DNA of 64,000 nt from Streptomyces polyasparticus. GTDB lineage: Bacteria; Actinomycetota; Actinomycetes; Streptomycetales; Streptomycetaceae. The stretch is taken from NCBI RefSeq assembly GCF_014493765.1, contig NZ_JACTVJ010000007.1, positions 372,001 through 436,000 of the forward strand. Reading direction: 5' to 3'. The position numbers and the translations under genes were made by a program. Within the stretch, counting starts at the first letter, position 1, and each line of letters begins with the position of its first letter. The notes beneath the pieces were generated by a model. The model ran no database searches, was not told where the DNA came from, and worked only from the letters and a program-made list of their open reading frames with translations. Below are positions 1-8,170 of the stretch, in pieces.

Positions 1-1
1 C

Positions 2-475
2 ATCCCGACGGCAGGCAGTTGGCAGGTCAACGGCACCGAGCTCGCACGGGAGCTGTACGAGGCCCGCGTGGCCGCGCTGGGGCGAGGCGGGATGCTGTTC
101 TCCGTCCTGGACCGCGCCTTCCAGGCCCTCGACACCCGCCGGCCCATGCTGTTCGACCACATGCAGGGCGACCGCAGCCTGAACGCCGCCCTGCTGCCCG
201 GCAACCGAGTCAGCCTGTGCGACATCAACTTCACCGAGCCGTCGTTCCTGCACACCCTCGACCAACTGCGCGCCGACGTCGGCCTCCTGGCCGGCGTAGC
301 GAAGAAGGTCGCTCCGATCCCCGAGTGCGGGGATTGCCCGGCGCTCGCCATCTGCGGCGGGCCGTCGCGCAACGAGCAGGCCCTCGTCGGCGGCAGCACC
401 CCGGACCCCGAGATGTGCGCGTTCTACACGAGCACCGTGGAGATCGCGGTGTGGGACAACACGGGGGTGCAATGA
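2..475 (+). CDS. SPASM-type C-terminal part of a radical SAM protein (5' cut by window edge)
   Basis: The frame is open at the left edge, so only the last 157 residues are visible. The tail has a cysteine arrangement CxxCxxxxxC followed about 30 residues later by another Cys (ECGDCPALAICGG ... EMC). This is the signature of SPASM/twitch auxiliary Fe-S domains that follow a radical SAM barrel in peptide- and protein-modifying enzymes. The stop overlaps the start of the next radical SAM gene (ATGA), so the two are translationally coupled. The CxxxCxxC radical SAM motif itself would lie upstream of the window. The substrate cannot be told from this fragment. Confidence 0.7.
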   Translation: MPTAGSWQVNGTELARELYEARVAALGRGGMLFSVLDRAFQALDTRRPMLFDHMQGDRSLNAALLPGNRVSLCDINFTEPSFLHTLDQLRADVGLLAGVAKKVAPIPECGDCPALAICGGPSRNEQALVGGSTPDPEMCAFYTSTVEIAVWDNTGVQ

Positions 476-1377
476 ATACCCACGTCCGCACGGCGCTGAT
501 CTCGACGGCCGGGCACTGCAAGGTGGCCTGCGGGTTCTGCTTCCGAGCCGACCGCGCCCACGGCTTCCTCGACACCGCGACCTACACCCGCACCCTGTCG
601 CGGCTCAAGGAGGCCGGCGTCGAGGGCGTCTGCCTGACCGGCGGCGAACCGACCCACCACCCGCAGCTGCGGCAACTTGTACGGCTGGCCCACCAGTTCG
701 GCATGTCGGTGTCGATGGTGACCTCCGCACGCACCGTGGCCGAGGTCATCGCCCTCTCCCAGGTGGCCCATCTGCTGGCCAACGTGACCGTCTCCGCCGA
801 CTCGCAGGGCGCCATGCTGCTGGGGCGCACCACCCGCACCGCGGCTTCGGCCGTGGGCACCCTGCGCGCCATCAGCACCGAGACAAAGGTCCTTCACGTC
901 ACCTGCTGGGGCCTGAAAGACGAGGAGTGCCAGGACCTGGCCGACCTCGTCTCTGCGGCAGGGGTGGAGGTCCAGTTCAGCCCCGTCGTCCTCGACGAGC
1001 GCGCCCTGCGCCGCGAGGGCAAGTCGGTCCAGGACTACCTGGTGCAACACCACCTCGACGCCGATCGCCTCGACCGGTACTTCAGCCTGTCCGACCGGTA
1101 TCGCGCCTACCTGGGCGAGCTCAAGGCCCTGCAGTTCCCCCCGAATGGGGGTGAGCGGTGGCCATGCCGATCGGCCGCCGCGTACGTATCTGCCGACGGC
1201 TCCGTACGCCGGTGCCCCTACGGTCGGGCATCCGTCAGCGTCGACGCTCCCCGTGCCGCGATCAGACACTTTCTGACCGCCCCGGCGCAGGACCGGGTGA
1301 GACCGGACTGCGCTGCCATCTGCCGCCCCTCCGCCGCCTGCGAAGACCGCAGTGCTTCATACACTGCGCCAGCGTGA
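472..1377 (+). CDS. Radical SAM protein
   Basis: This 301-residue protein has the canonical S-adenosylmethionine radical cluster motif near its N-terminus: Cys16, Cys20 and Cys23 (CKVACGFC, CxxxCxxC). It is followed by a glycine-rich TGGEP motif around residue 60 that contacts SAM. The C-terminal third has more cysteines (WPC, RRC, then CAAIC and AAC), suggesting an auxiliary Fe-S cluster. The ATG at 472 overlaps the stop of the preceding SPASM protein by 4 bp, which decides the start. With the following JmjC-like oxygenase it forms a compact modification cassette. Family assignment is firm; the substrate (peptide, amino acid or nucleotide) is unknown. Confidence 0.85.
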   Translation: MNTHVRTALISTAGHCKVACGFCFRADRAHGFLDTATYTRTLSRLKEAGVEGVCLTGGEPTHHPQLRQLVRLAHQFGMSVSMVTSARTVAEVIALSQVAHLLANVTVSADSQGAMLLGRTTRTAASAVGTLRAISTETKVLHVTCWGLKDEECQDLADLVSAAGVEVQFSPVVLDERALRREGKSVQDYLVQHHLDADRLDRYFSLSDRYRAYLGELKALQFPPNGGERWPCRSAAAYVSADGSVRRCPYGRASVSVDAPRAAIRHFLTAPAQDRVRPDCAAICRPSAACEDRSASYTAPA

Positions 1378-1410
1378 AGCGGCTGGCGGGTACAACCCCC
1401 TGGACGACCC

Positions 1411-2181
1411 ATGACGATCACGACGCCCGACGACTTCACCCAGCGGTGGCGGCAGCCGCCGAACTTCCCGCTGGACGTCCGCTTCGACTACACGTTCCTG
1501 CCCGCCATCGACGTCCTCGACCACGTCCGTAGAGACGAGGAGGTCCGGTTCACGGTCCTCGGGGACGACGACTGGCAGGTGCGCATGGACCGCACCGCAG
1601 CCTTCCGCACCGCACCGATCGAGGAGGTGGTCACCTGGCCGTTCCGGCTAGTGCACTTCAACCTCAGCCGGTTCTACGAAGACCTCCTGGACGGCTTCCA
1701 GGAAGAGGTCATGATCCCCTGGCGCACGCATCTGTCCGCCTGGGGCTTCACCTGGCAGCGCCTGGCGCCCATCCTGTTCCTCTCCACCGAGGGTGCCTCC
1801 TCGACGTACCACAACGACAACTCGCATGGCTTGGTCTGGCAGGTCCATGGCATCAAGACCTTTCACAGCTACCTGGACCCCGACCAGCACCTGCCGGCCG
1901 ACGCGGCGGTCCTCGGCGAGACCACCGCCGAGGACCCTCCCGAGCACGACGCGACCGATCGCCAGTCCGTCACCATGCGGCCCGGCGACCAGCTCTGGAG
2001 CCACGCGCTGACACCCCACTGGGTCACCACCGAGTCGGCGCTCGCCATGAGCGTCACGCTCTCCCACGGCGCGCTATGTCACCACGGCGCCTTCTCTGAG
2101 CGGGAGTTGGCGCTGCGGTCCTACTGGGACAAGAACCCCGCCGAGGCGTGGACACATGACCTGCGCAATGTCCGCTACTGA
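1411..2181 (+). CDS. JmjC/cupin-like Fe(II)/2-oxoglutarate oxygenase
   Basis: This 256-residue protein resembles cupin-like hydroxylases of the JmjC fold. A facial triad is visible: His134-x-Asp136 in TYHNDNSHG, and a distal His at about 203 in PHWVTT after the PGD turn that precedes the last strand in these enzymes. The Lys of GIKTFHSY (about 149) is placed to bind 2-oxoglutarate. Such enzymes hydroxylate amino-acid side chains, free or within peptides. It lies 33 bp after the radical SAM gene on the same strand, probably the same operon, and ends at a strong bidirectional hairpin. The substrate is not deducible; hydroxylation of the product of the neighbouring radical SAM enzymes is an inference. 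Confidence 0.7.
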   Translation: MTITTPDDFTQRWRQPPNFPLDVRFDYTFLPAIDVLDHVRRDEEVRFTVLGDDDWQVRMDRTAAFRTAPIEEVVTWPFRLVHFNLSRFYEDLLDGFQEEVMIPWRTHLSAWGFTWQRLAPILFLSTEGASSTYHNDNSHGLVWQVHGIKTFHSYLDPDQHLPADAAVLGETTAEDPPEHDATDRQSVTMRPGDQLWSHALTPHWVTTESALAMSVTLSHGALCHHGAFSERELALRSYWDKNPAEAWTHDLRNVRY

Positions 2182-2185
2182 GACC

Positions 2186-2226
2186 GCGTCCCACGACACG
2201 AGGCACTGGCCCGTGTCGTGGGACGC
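2186..2226. terminator. Bidirectional hairpin terminator
   Basis: A perfect 15-bp inverted repeat (2186-2200 and 2212-2226) with an 11-nt loop lies exactly between the convergent ends of the oxygenase gene (stop at 2181) and aspS2 (stop at 2240). It can serve both directions. Confidence 0.8.
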
Positions 2227-2239
2227 AGCCCGCGGCCGG

Positions 2240-3550
2240 TTACGGGGTGAGCCGGTTCGGCCCGCGGAAGAGGAACGTGGCCTCGCGGATCGAGTCCAGG
2301 CCGAGCATCACCATCAGCACCCGGCCAAGGCCCATGCCGAGCCCGCCATGCGGCGGGCACCCGAACCGGAAGGCGTTCAGGTAGTCCTGCAGCGGCTCGG
2401 TGCTCATGCCCTTCTCGGCGGCCTGCTTCAGCAGCACGTCGTAACGGTGCTCACGCTGCGCGCCGGTGGTGACCTCCAGCCCCTTCCACAGCAGGTCAAA
2501 GCTCAAGGTCACGCTCGGGTCGTCGGCCGGCCGCATGTGGTAGAAGGGCCGGATGCCGACCGGGTAGTGCGTGATGAACACGAACTCGTGCCCGGTGGCC
2601 TCTTTGATGTGAGCCGAGATGCTCCGCTCACCCTCCGGGTCCAGGTCCTCCTTGACGCCCTCCGGGTCCCAGCCGCCCTTGCGCAGGATCTCGTGCACCT
2701 CGGCCATGGTGATGCGGGGGAAGGGCGTCGTGGGTACGGCGACTTCGACGCCGAAGTGCTCGGCGATCGCCTCACCGTGCGCGTCGGCGACCTTGGCGAT
2801 GGCGTGCGCGAGCATCTGCTCCTCGAACGCCATCACGTCCTCGACGCCGTCGATCCAGGCCAGCTCTACGTCGACGCCCGTGAACTCGGTGGCGTGCCGG
2901 GAAGTGAACGACGGCTCGGCACGGAAGACCGGGCCGATCTCGAAGACCTTGTCGATGCCGGCCGCGATCGCCATCTGCTTGTAGAACTGCGGCGACTGCG
3001 CCAGGTAGGCGCTGCGGTCGAAGTAGCCCAGCTTGAACACCTCCGCGCCGGACTCCGACGCGGTGCCCATGAGCTTGGGGGTGTGCATCTCCGTGGCGCC
3101 CTGCGCGTAGGCGTACTCGCGCATGCCCTGCTCCAGGGTGGTCTGCACGGCGAACATCAGTTGAGTGGCGGGACGGCGGCGAACGTCCAGGAAGCGCCAG
3201 TCGAGGCGTTGCTCCAGGCCGGTGTGCTCGTCGATGGGCAGCGGAGTGGCGGCCAGGTTCAGGACCTCGACCTGCTCCGGGACGAGCTCCAGGCCGCCGA
3301 GTTTCACCTGGGCGGCGTCGACGATGCGGCCGGTGATGCGGACGGCGGACTCGGTAGTGAGGGCTTCGAGCTGGGCTTCCAGGGGGCCGTCGTCGCGCTT
3401 GTGGGTCACCTGCACCATGCCGGTGCTGTCCCGCACGATGACGAACTGCATTTTGCGCTGCAGGCGGAGGGTGTTTACCCACCCGCAGACGGTGACGGTA
3501 CGGCCAACGTGTTCTCGCAGGTCGGAGACGTGTACGCGGCTGTGGATCAT
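2240..3550 (-). CDS. Second aspartyl-tRNA synthetase, short archaeal-type (AspRS2)
   Basis: This 436-residue class II synthetase charges tRNA-Asp, and possibly tRNA-Asn, with aspartate. An N-terminal OB-fold anticodon-binding domain (about 1-105) precedes a class II core with motif 2 around FRAE (about 209-212) and motif 3 GLGMGLGR near the C-terminus. The run DLLWKGLEVTTGAQ, then REHRY, is typical of AspRS rather than AsnRS. At 436 residues it lacks the large GAD-type insertion of bacterial AspRS; the housekeeping 592-residue enzyme is at 40649. The ATG at 3550 is chosen because GGAGG lies just upstream on the minus strand and the T-box leader ends there. A mobile extra copy next to biosynthetic-type genes suggests an inhibitor-resistant self-protection enzyme or a supplier of Asp-tRNA; both are inference. 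Confidence 0.9.
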   Translation of the reverse strand: MIHSRVHVSDLREHVGRTVTVCGWVNTLRLQRKMQFVIVRDSTGMVQVTHKRDDGPLEAQLEALTTESAVRITGRIVDAAQVKLGGLELVPEQVEVLNLAATPLPIDEHTGLEQRLDWRFLDVRRRPATQLMFAVQTTLEQGMREYAYAQGATEMHTPKLMGTASESGAEVFKLGYFDRSAYLAQSPQFYKQMAIAAGIDKVFEIGPVFRAEPSFTSRHATEFTGVDVELAWIDGVEDVMAFEEQMLAHAIAKVADAHGEAIAEHFGVEVAVPTTPFPRITMAEVHEILRKGGWDPEGVKEDLDPEGERSISAHIKEATGHEFVFITHYPVGIRPFYHMRPADDPSVTLSFDLLWKGLEVTTGAQREHRYDVLLKQAAEKGMSTEPLQDYLNAFRFGCPPHGGLGMGLGRVLMVMLGLDSIREATFLFRGPNRLTP

Positions 3551-3564
3551 TTCGGTCCTCCGAA

Positions 3565-3815
3565 GGACGTCGTCATGATCCCTTGGGAGTGCGGGCGAGA
3601 AGGGAACTCGCGGTACCACCGCACTTTCGCCGCCAAGAGCTGGCGGCCTCATTCGAGCCCGGTGACGGGGGCCGGCCGGCGGGGCATTGGACCACGGCGT
3701 GGTCGTTCCTCCCCGCGCTCGGGAGGGTCTTCGCCTCGGGATGCGAGACCGCCTTCTCAGCTACCGGCGGCTCTCTCGACTCGCGTGATCCGTGGCTACT
3801 CGTCTCCGTCTACGC
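3565..3815 (-). promoter_or_regulatory. T-box riboswitch leader of AspRS2, apparent GAC (Asp) specifier
   Basis: Reading on the minus strand, a GAGTA element (about 3796-3800) and a GAGAGAGCC...GGTAGCTGAGAAGG arm resemble T-box stem I. In GAAGACCCTCCCGAGC the triplet at 3727-3729 is GAC, which aligns with the Ile specifier position of actinobacterial ileS T-boxes (from memory). A perfect 7-bp hairpin (GCCGCCA/TGGCGGC, about 3630-3650) precedes the conserved T-box sequence GGTGGTACCGCG (3609-3620). AGTGCGG and CCGCACT flank it and could form the tRNA-acceptor-binding helix. Just before the ATG, GTCCT/AGGAC forms a small hairpin that includes the GGAGG ribosome site, so control is probably at translation. 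Uncharged tRNA-Asp would turn AspRS2 on. Confidence 0.8.
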
Positions 3816-3825
3816 GTTGCCCAGA

Positions 3826-3855
3826 AGGATACGGACCTCTCGGGCACCGCCGCAA
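3826..3855 (-). promoter_or_regulatory. Candidate promoter for the AspRS2 T-box transcript
   Basis: On the minus strand a TTGCGG hexamer (3850-3855) and TATCCT (3826-3831) are separated by 18 bp and lie immediately upstream of the T-box stem I. The match to the vegetative consensus is moderate and is based on position and spacing only. Confidence 0.35.
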
Positions 3856-3888
3856 TCAAGAACGTGACTGTGATCGGGAGGATCTGTT

Positions 3889-4371
3889 GTGAGCGTGCTC
3901 GTGCGACGGGCGGTAGCCGCCGATGCCGGGGAGCTGGCCCGCCTGCGCCAGCTTTCGCTGACCTGCCCGGCTGTGCCGTGGACCAGGCCGAGGGCAGCAC
4001 CCGACGGGCCATGGGTCAAGGAGTGCCAGGAGGCCATCGAGGCCATGCTCCGCGACCAGGAAACGGCCGCCGCGTTCGTGGTCGATGCCGAGCCGGGCCG
4101 CCTGGCGGCCTGTGCGATGGGGCTTCTCCTGCCCAGGCTTCCGGGCCCCGGTAGCGGCAAGCCGTTCAACGGCGACATCAGCACCGTCGCCACCGATCCG
4201 GAGTGCCGCAGGCGCGGCTACGCGCGGGCCGTGGTGACCGCGCTCATGGACTGGATGACCGTAAGCGGCTGCAAGCGCATCAGCCTTGCCTCCAGCCCGG
4301 AGGGTGAGCCGCTGTATGCGTCGCTCGGGTTCGCTTACGACGACCCGCGGATGTCCTGGCAGGCTCGTTGA
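3889..4371 (+). CDS. GNAT family N-acetyltransferase
   Basis: This 160-residue protein has the GNAT acetyl-CoA-binding motif A (VATDPECRRRGYARAV, about 104-119) and the C-terminal YASLGF strand typical of the fold. The GTG at 3889 is preceded by GGGAGG. It is divergent from the T-box/AspRS2 unit and its stop overlaps the next gene (TGATG). GNATs beside extra synthetase genes can detoxify aminoacyl-adenylate mimics by acetylating the amino group, as MccE and RimL do for the AspRS inhibitor microcin C. That analogy is inference; no substrate can be read from the sequence. Confidence 0.8.
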   Translation: MSVLVRRAVAADAGELARLRQLSLTCPAVPWTRPRAAPDGPWVKECQEAIEAMLRDQETAAAFVVDAEPGRLAACAMGLLLPRLPGPGSGKPFNGDISTVATDPECRRRGYARAVVTALMDWMTVSGCKRISLASSPEGEPLYASLGFAYDDPRMSWQAR

Positions 4372-5321
4372 TGGCGCGACACGGCCACGGCCACGACCGC
4401 AGCCCGCCGCTCGACCAGCACCCGGCTCGCGACGACACGGCGCTACGGCCAGTGGTGGAGGACGCGGCGATGGGCCGGTGGGAGAGCGCTCGGGATCTGC
4501 TGGTCGAGACGGGACCGGACTGGGACCGGAGGATCTTCCGCCTCCAGATACTCGCTGAAGCCGGCGCACGTCTCCGGTTCGCCGACACCTGGGCGAAGGC
4601 CGAACCGCGCTCGCCACACGCTCTGGCTCTGCTCGCGAACGTGCAGGCCCTGCGCGCGATGATCGCCGGTCGTGAGAGCGGCCGGACGCTTATGGAGGAA
4701 GCCTGGGCCACCTGCCACAGCTCGTTGGATCTGTGGCCACAGGACGTGGCTCCGCTCGTCGTCATGCTGGCGCTGCTGCGCACCCATGCCCCCGACCGGG
4801 ACACGCTCGGCCGTGTGTGGGAGGAGATCCAGCAGCGCGACCCGTGGAACCGCGAAGCGCACCACGAGATCCTCACCTACCTGCTGCCCCGTAACCACGG
4901 TGAGCCAGGGGAGGCCGCGTGGTGGGCCGAGGAGCAGGCATCCATCGCGCCCCAGGGCCTGCCGATCGCGGTTCTGCCGCTGGTCATGCTGGCGGAAGCA
5001 CACCGTGTCCGCCAGGAGCAGGACCAACGAACGTACGGGCTGACGATCCACCCCTGGGTCGAGTGTCCGCAGATCGACCTGGTGCTGGAGCGGTGGTGGC
5101 GCTACCGCTCCCCGCGCCCGCACGCCTGCTTGGCCGATGACGCCAACTACCTCGCCCACGCGCTGGCGTTCGCGAACCGGCACCACGAGGCGCTGGAGGT
5201 CTTCGACTCCATCGGTCCGTACGCCACGCAAGTCCCGTGGTCCTACTGCGGCCAGGCCAGCGAACTGTTTCTGCGACATCGCGGCTGGGCCTACAGCCCT
5301 CCGCGCCGCCGACGCCACTGA
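4371..5321 (+). CDS. Uncharacterised alpha-helical (TPR-like) protein
   Basis: This 316-residue protein is not recognised. It is soluble, rich in Ala, Leu, Arg, Trp and Glu, with repeated helix-turn-helix-like segments such as ALALLANVQALRAM, VAPLVVMLALLRTH and ALAFANRHHEALEV. They suggest a TPR-like or other helical-repeat scaffold, and the wording resembles work-load type TPR proteins. ATG 4371 overlaps the GNAT stop (TGATG), so the pair is translationally coupled. No catalytic motif is visible. The tight coupling suggests it acts with the GNAT. Confidence 0.65.
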   Translation: MARHGHGHDRSPPLDQHPARDDTALRPVVEDAAMGRWESARDLLVETGPDWDRRIFRLQILAEAGARLRFADTWAKAEPRSPHALALLANVQALRAMIAGRESGRTLMEEAWATCHSSLDLWPQDVAPLVVMLALLRTHAPDRDTLGRVWEEIQQRDPWNREAHHEILTYLLPRNHGEPGEAAWWAEEQASIAPQGLPIAVLPLVMLAEAHRVRQEQDQRTYGLTIHPWVECPQIDLVLERWWRYRSPRPHACLADDANYLAHALAFANRHHEALEVFDSIGPYATQVPWSYCGQASELFLRHRGWAYSPPRRRRH

Positions 5322-5362
5322 CCACTTGAACATCCCTCTCACCTGCGAAGGACGGAATCCCT

Positions 5363-6892
5363 GTGCCTCTCGATGTCTCCCGCGTCTCCGACGAGGAACG
5401 CCTCAAGCAGCTCGGCTACCAGCAGACGCTCTCTCGATCGATGTCCGGCCGCGCGAACTTCGGCGTCAGCTTCACGATCATCTCCATCCTGTCCGGCTGC
5501 ATGACCCTCTACGGCTTCGGCATGAACACCGGCGGGCCTGCGGTCATCATGTGGGGCTGGCTGCTGGTCGGCGTCATGACGCTGTTCGTCGGCCTGTCCA
5601 TGGCCGAGGTCTGCTCCTCGTATCCCACCAGCGCCGGCCTGTACTTCTGGGCCCACCGCATGGCCCCGCAGCGGTCGGCGGCAGCATGGGCATGGTTCAC
5701 CGGCTGGTTCAACACCCTGGGGCAGATCGCGGTGACCGCGGGCATCGACTTCGGCGCCGCCACCTTCCTCAACGCCTTACTGGACTTGCAGTTCGGCTAC
5801 ACCGCCACCCCGGGCCACACCATCATCCTGTTCGGGATCATCCTGGCCCTGCACGGTGTGCTGAACACCTTCGGCGTGCGGATCGTCGCCCTCCTCAATG
5901 AGGTGTCGATCTGGTGGCACATCCTCGGCGTCTTCGTCATCTGCGGCGCCCTGGTCCTTGCTCCCGACCACCACCAGTCGACCGGCTTCGTGTTCGGCGA
6001 GTTCGTCAACAACACCGGCTTCTCGTCCAGCATCTACGTGGTGCTGCTGGGCCTGTTGATGGCGCAGTACACCTTCACCGGCTACGACGCCTCCGCCCAC
6101 ATGACCGAGGAAACCATCGACGCGGCCACCGCCGGCCCCAAGGGCATCGTCCGGTCGATCCTCGTCTCCCTCGCAGCCGGGTTCGTCCTCCTCTTCGGCT
6201 TCACCTACGCCATCCAGTCCTACGACGGCGCCCTCGAATCGAGCACCGGGGTGCCCCCGGCGCAGATCCTCATGGACGCCCTCGGCGTGGCGGCCGGCAA
6301 GTGGCTGCTCGTGGTCATCATCGTCGCCCAGCTCTTCTGCGGCATGGCGTCCGTGACCGCCAACTCCCGCATGATCTATGCCTTCTCCCGCGACGGCGCG
6401 CTGCCCTTCTCCCGCGTGTGGCACAAGCTCAACCCCGCCACCCGCACACCCGCCAACGCCGTCTGGCTCGCAGTGGGCGGCGCCTTCGTCCTCGGGCTGC
6501 CGTACTTGTGGAACATCACCGCGTACGCGGCCGTCACCTCGATCGCGACCATCGGCCTCTACATCGCCTACGTCATCCCCACGTTCCTGCGGCTACGCCT
6601 GGGGAGCCGGTTCGAGCGCGGCCCCTGGAACCTCGGCTCCTGGTCCACCATCGTCGGCACGATCGCCGTCGCGTGGGTCGCGGTAATCACGGTGCTGTTC
6701 ATGCTGCCGCAGAGCTCGCCGGTCACCGCGAAGACCTTCAACTATGCGCCCATTGCGGTCGGCGTCGTCATCGCCTTCTGCAGCACCTGGTGGCTCGCCT
6801 CGGCCCGCAAGTGGTTCCTCAAGCCCACCCACCCTCGCAACTCGACTGCGGAGCACGCACGCCCGCAGGCAAGGGCTGCTGCCCGGCCGTAA
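5363..6892 (+). CDS. APC superfamily amino-acid permease
   Basis: This 509-residue integral membrane protein has about 12 hydrophobic segments. The N-terminal region has GVSFTIISI and a glycine-rich first helix, followed by MAEVCSSYPTSAGLYFW, both characteristic of the APC amino acid/GABA permease branch. It should exchange or import an amino acid or amine across the cytoplasmic membrane. GTG 5363 is preceded by GAAGGA. It is the last gene of the GNAT, helical-protein and permease run on the plus strand, 41 bp after the previous stop. In the context of AspRS2 and modifying enzymes it may import the precursor or export the product; this is inference. Confidence 0.85.
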   Translation: MPLDVSRVSDEERLKQLGYQQTLSRSMSGRANFGVSFTIISILSGCMTLYGFGMNTGGPAVIMWGWLLVGVMTLFVGLSMAEVCSSYPTSAGLYFWAHRMAPQRSAAAWAWFTGWFNTLGQIAVTAGIDFGAATFLNALLDLQFGYTATPGHTIILFGIILALHGVLNTFGVRIVALLNEVSIWWHILGVFVICGALVLAPDHHQSTGFVFGEFVNNTGFSSSIYVVLLGLLMAQYTFTGYDASAHMTEETIDAATAGPKGIVRSILVSLAAGFVLLFGFTYAIQSYDGALESSTGVPPAQILMDALGVAAGKWLLVVIIVAQLFCGMASVTANSRMIYAFSRDGALPFSRVWHKLNPATRTPANAVWLAVGGAFVLGLPYLWNITAYAAVTSIATIGLYIAYVIPTFLRLRLGSRFERGPWNLGSWSTIVGTIAVAWVAVITVLFMLPQSSPVTAKTFNYAPIAVGVVIAFCSTWWLASARKWFLKPTHPRNSTAEHARPQARAAARP

Positions 6893-7234
6893 GCGGCGGC
6901 ACTATCCCCAGGGTGTGGAAACGGCTGAAAGCTGACCGGCCGCACAGGCAAACATGCAGGTCGCTCGACCAAGGGCCCTCCAGGGTGAGGGTCCTGCTGA
7001 CCGAAACCCTATGGCCTTCGGTGACCATTCGGTGACGTTCTGTCAGTGACGCGTGCTCTCATACGACCTGCAGGGACAGTCCAACGACCTTGGAGCGAGG
7101 GGGCGTTCTTCCATGGCGATGCAGATGCCGGTGCACATACCAGGAGCCGGGTGGGGAGGGTTCGATGGTGACGCCGTAGCCTCGCCGCCGGGTTGCCTCC
7201 CTTCCGCCGGCCCGGATCCGTCGGGGTGGGCGCG
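6893..7234. other. Gene-poor spacer after the permease
   Basis: No convincing coding sequence is visible here. A direct repeat TCGGTGAC occurs twice 12 bp apart (about 7018-7037), which could be part of a promoter or operator. No strong terminator hairpin was identified. Confidence 0.4.
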
Positions 7235-7933
7235 GTGAGCCGCCGTCGCCCGGTGCGTCGGAGGCCCGTCCGTCGCCGTCCGGCCCGCCGTTCCAAGAAG
7301 CAGGACGAGCAGATCGCGCTGCTGGTCGGCGCTGTCGTAGCGGTCGCCCTGGTGGTCGCCGCCGTGCAGTGGCTGCTTGCTCATTGGTGGCTCCTCGCCC
7401 TTGCGGCCGTGATCGCCTCAGTCACGGGCGGCTTCTGGCTCCAGCAGGTACGGCAGCGGGCGGAGTGGGCACGCGTCCGCGCCCAGGCCCTGCGGATGCG
7501 CATCGCCGAGATCGACGCTCTGGATCACCGTGCATTCGAGTTCGCCGTACGGGACTTGATGCGCCGGGACGGCTGCACGGCCGAGCAGATCGGAGGCGCC
7601 GGCGACGACGCCTGCGACGTACGGGCCACCGACCCGGCGGGCCGCATCTGGGCCATCCAGTGCAAGCACCGCCGAGACGGGGATCGCGGCTCCGCTGTCG
7701 GCGTCGGCGTGCTGCAGCAGGTCAACGGCACCGCCCGACAAGTCCACGGAGCGGACGTTGCGGTCGTCCTCACCAACGGGCGCTTCTCCTCCAAGGCCAT
7801 CCCCTGGGGCCGGGAGCACCGCATCCACCTCGTCGACCGGCGCGTACTGGGCGAGTGGGCCGCCGGATCACGGCCGCTGTGGGAGCTCCTCGACCGCATC
7901 CCACCGCCACGCCGCCCGACGGCACTGTCCTGA
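7235..7933 (+). CDS. Membrane-anchored Mrr-like restriction endonuclease domain protein
   Basis: This 232-residue protein starts with a very Arg-rich cytoplasmic segment, then two transmembrane helices (about 27-70), then a soluble Mrr-like PD-(D/E)xK domain. In the latter, FEFAVRDLMRRDG is followed by Asp in DACDVRA and by the catalytic-type QCKHRR strand; ALLQQ- and VVLTNGRFS-like segments complete the fold. Such membrane-tethered Mrr proteins are common on actinomycete mobile elements. GTG 7235 (after GGGGTGGG) is chosen rather than the upstream ATG 7193 because the latter lacks a ribosome site. It may cleave foreign or modified DNA near the membrane; this is not proven for the family. Confidence 0.75.
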   Translation: MSRRRPVRRRPVRRRPARRSKKQDEQIALLVGAVVAVALVVAAVQWLLAHWWLLALAAVIASVTGGFWLQQVRQRAEWARVRAQALRMRIAEIDALDHRAFEFAVRDLMRRDGCTAEQIGGAGDDACDVRATDPAGRIWAIQCKHRRDGDRGSAVGVGVLQQVNGTARQVHGADVAVVLTNGRFSSKAIPWGREHRIHLVDRRVLGEWAAGSRPLWELLDRIPPPRRPTALS

Positions 7934-7954
7934 CCAGAAGGGGGAGTTGGGCCA

Positions 7955-8170
7955 GTGATCCTGACACTCAACCTGGCGGTCGTGCTGGCCGTGATCATCT
8001 ACTTCCGCATACGCCGCCGCGTCCAGGCCCGCAGCAGATCCGACCAGTGGCTGACCGTCTTCATCGTGCTGATATTCGGCGTACTGATCGCACCGACCGA
8101 ATTCGGCCAGGGAATCCTCGACGTCCTGGGCGACGTCGTGAACAACATCTCCGCCTCTGGCAGCCCGTGA
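7955..8170 (+). CDS. Small membrane protein
   Basis: This 71-residue protein starts at GTG 7955 with a good GGGGGAG ribosome site. It has two hydrophobic segments (residues about 3-17 and 34-46) separated by a basic stretch (RIRRRVQARSRS). It follows the Mrr-like gene by 21 bp and is probably cotranscribed. Small hydrophobic proteins of this type are frequent beside spread or nuclease genes on actinomycete elements. No function is known. Confidence 0.6.
   Translation: MILTLNLAVVLAVIIYFRIRRRVQARSRSDQWLTVFIVLIFGVLIAPTEFGQGILDVLGDVVNNISASGSP

Noticed and set aside
2156-3892. 578-residue open frame on the plus strand opposite AspRS2
   Set aside because: It is antisense to a clearly recognised synthetase gene and its T-box leader and has low-complexity shadow composition.
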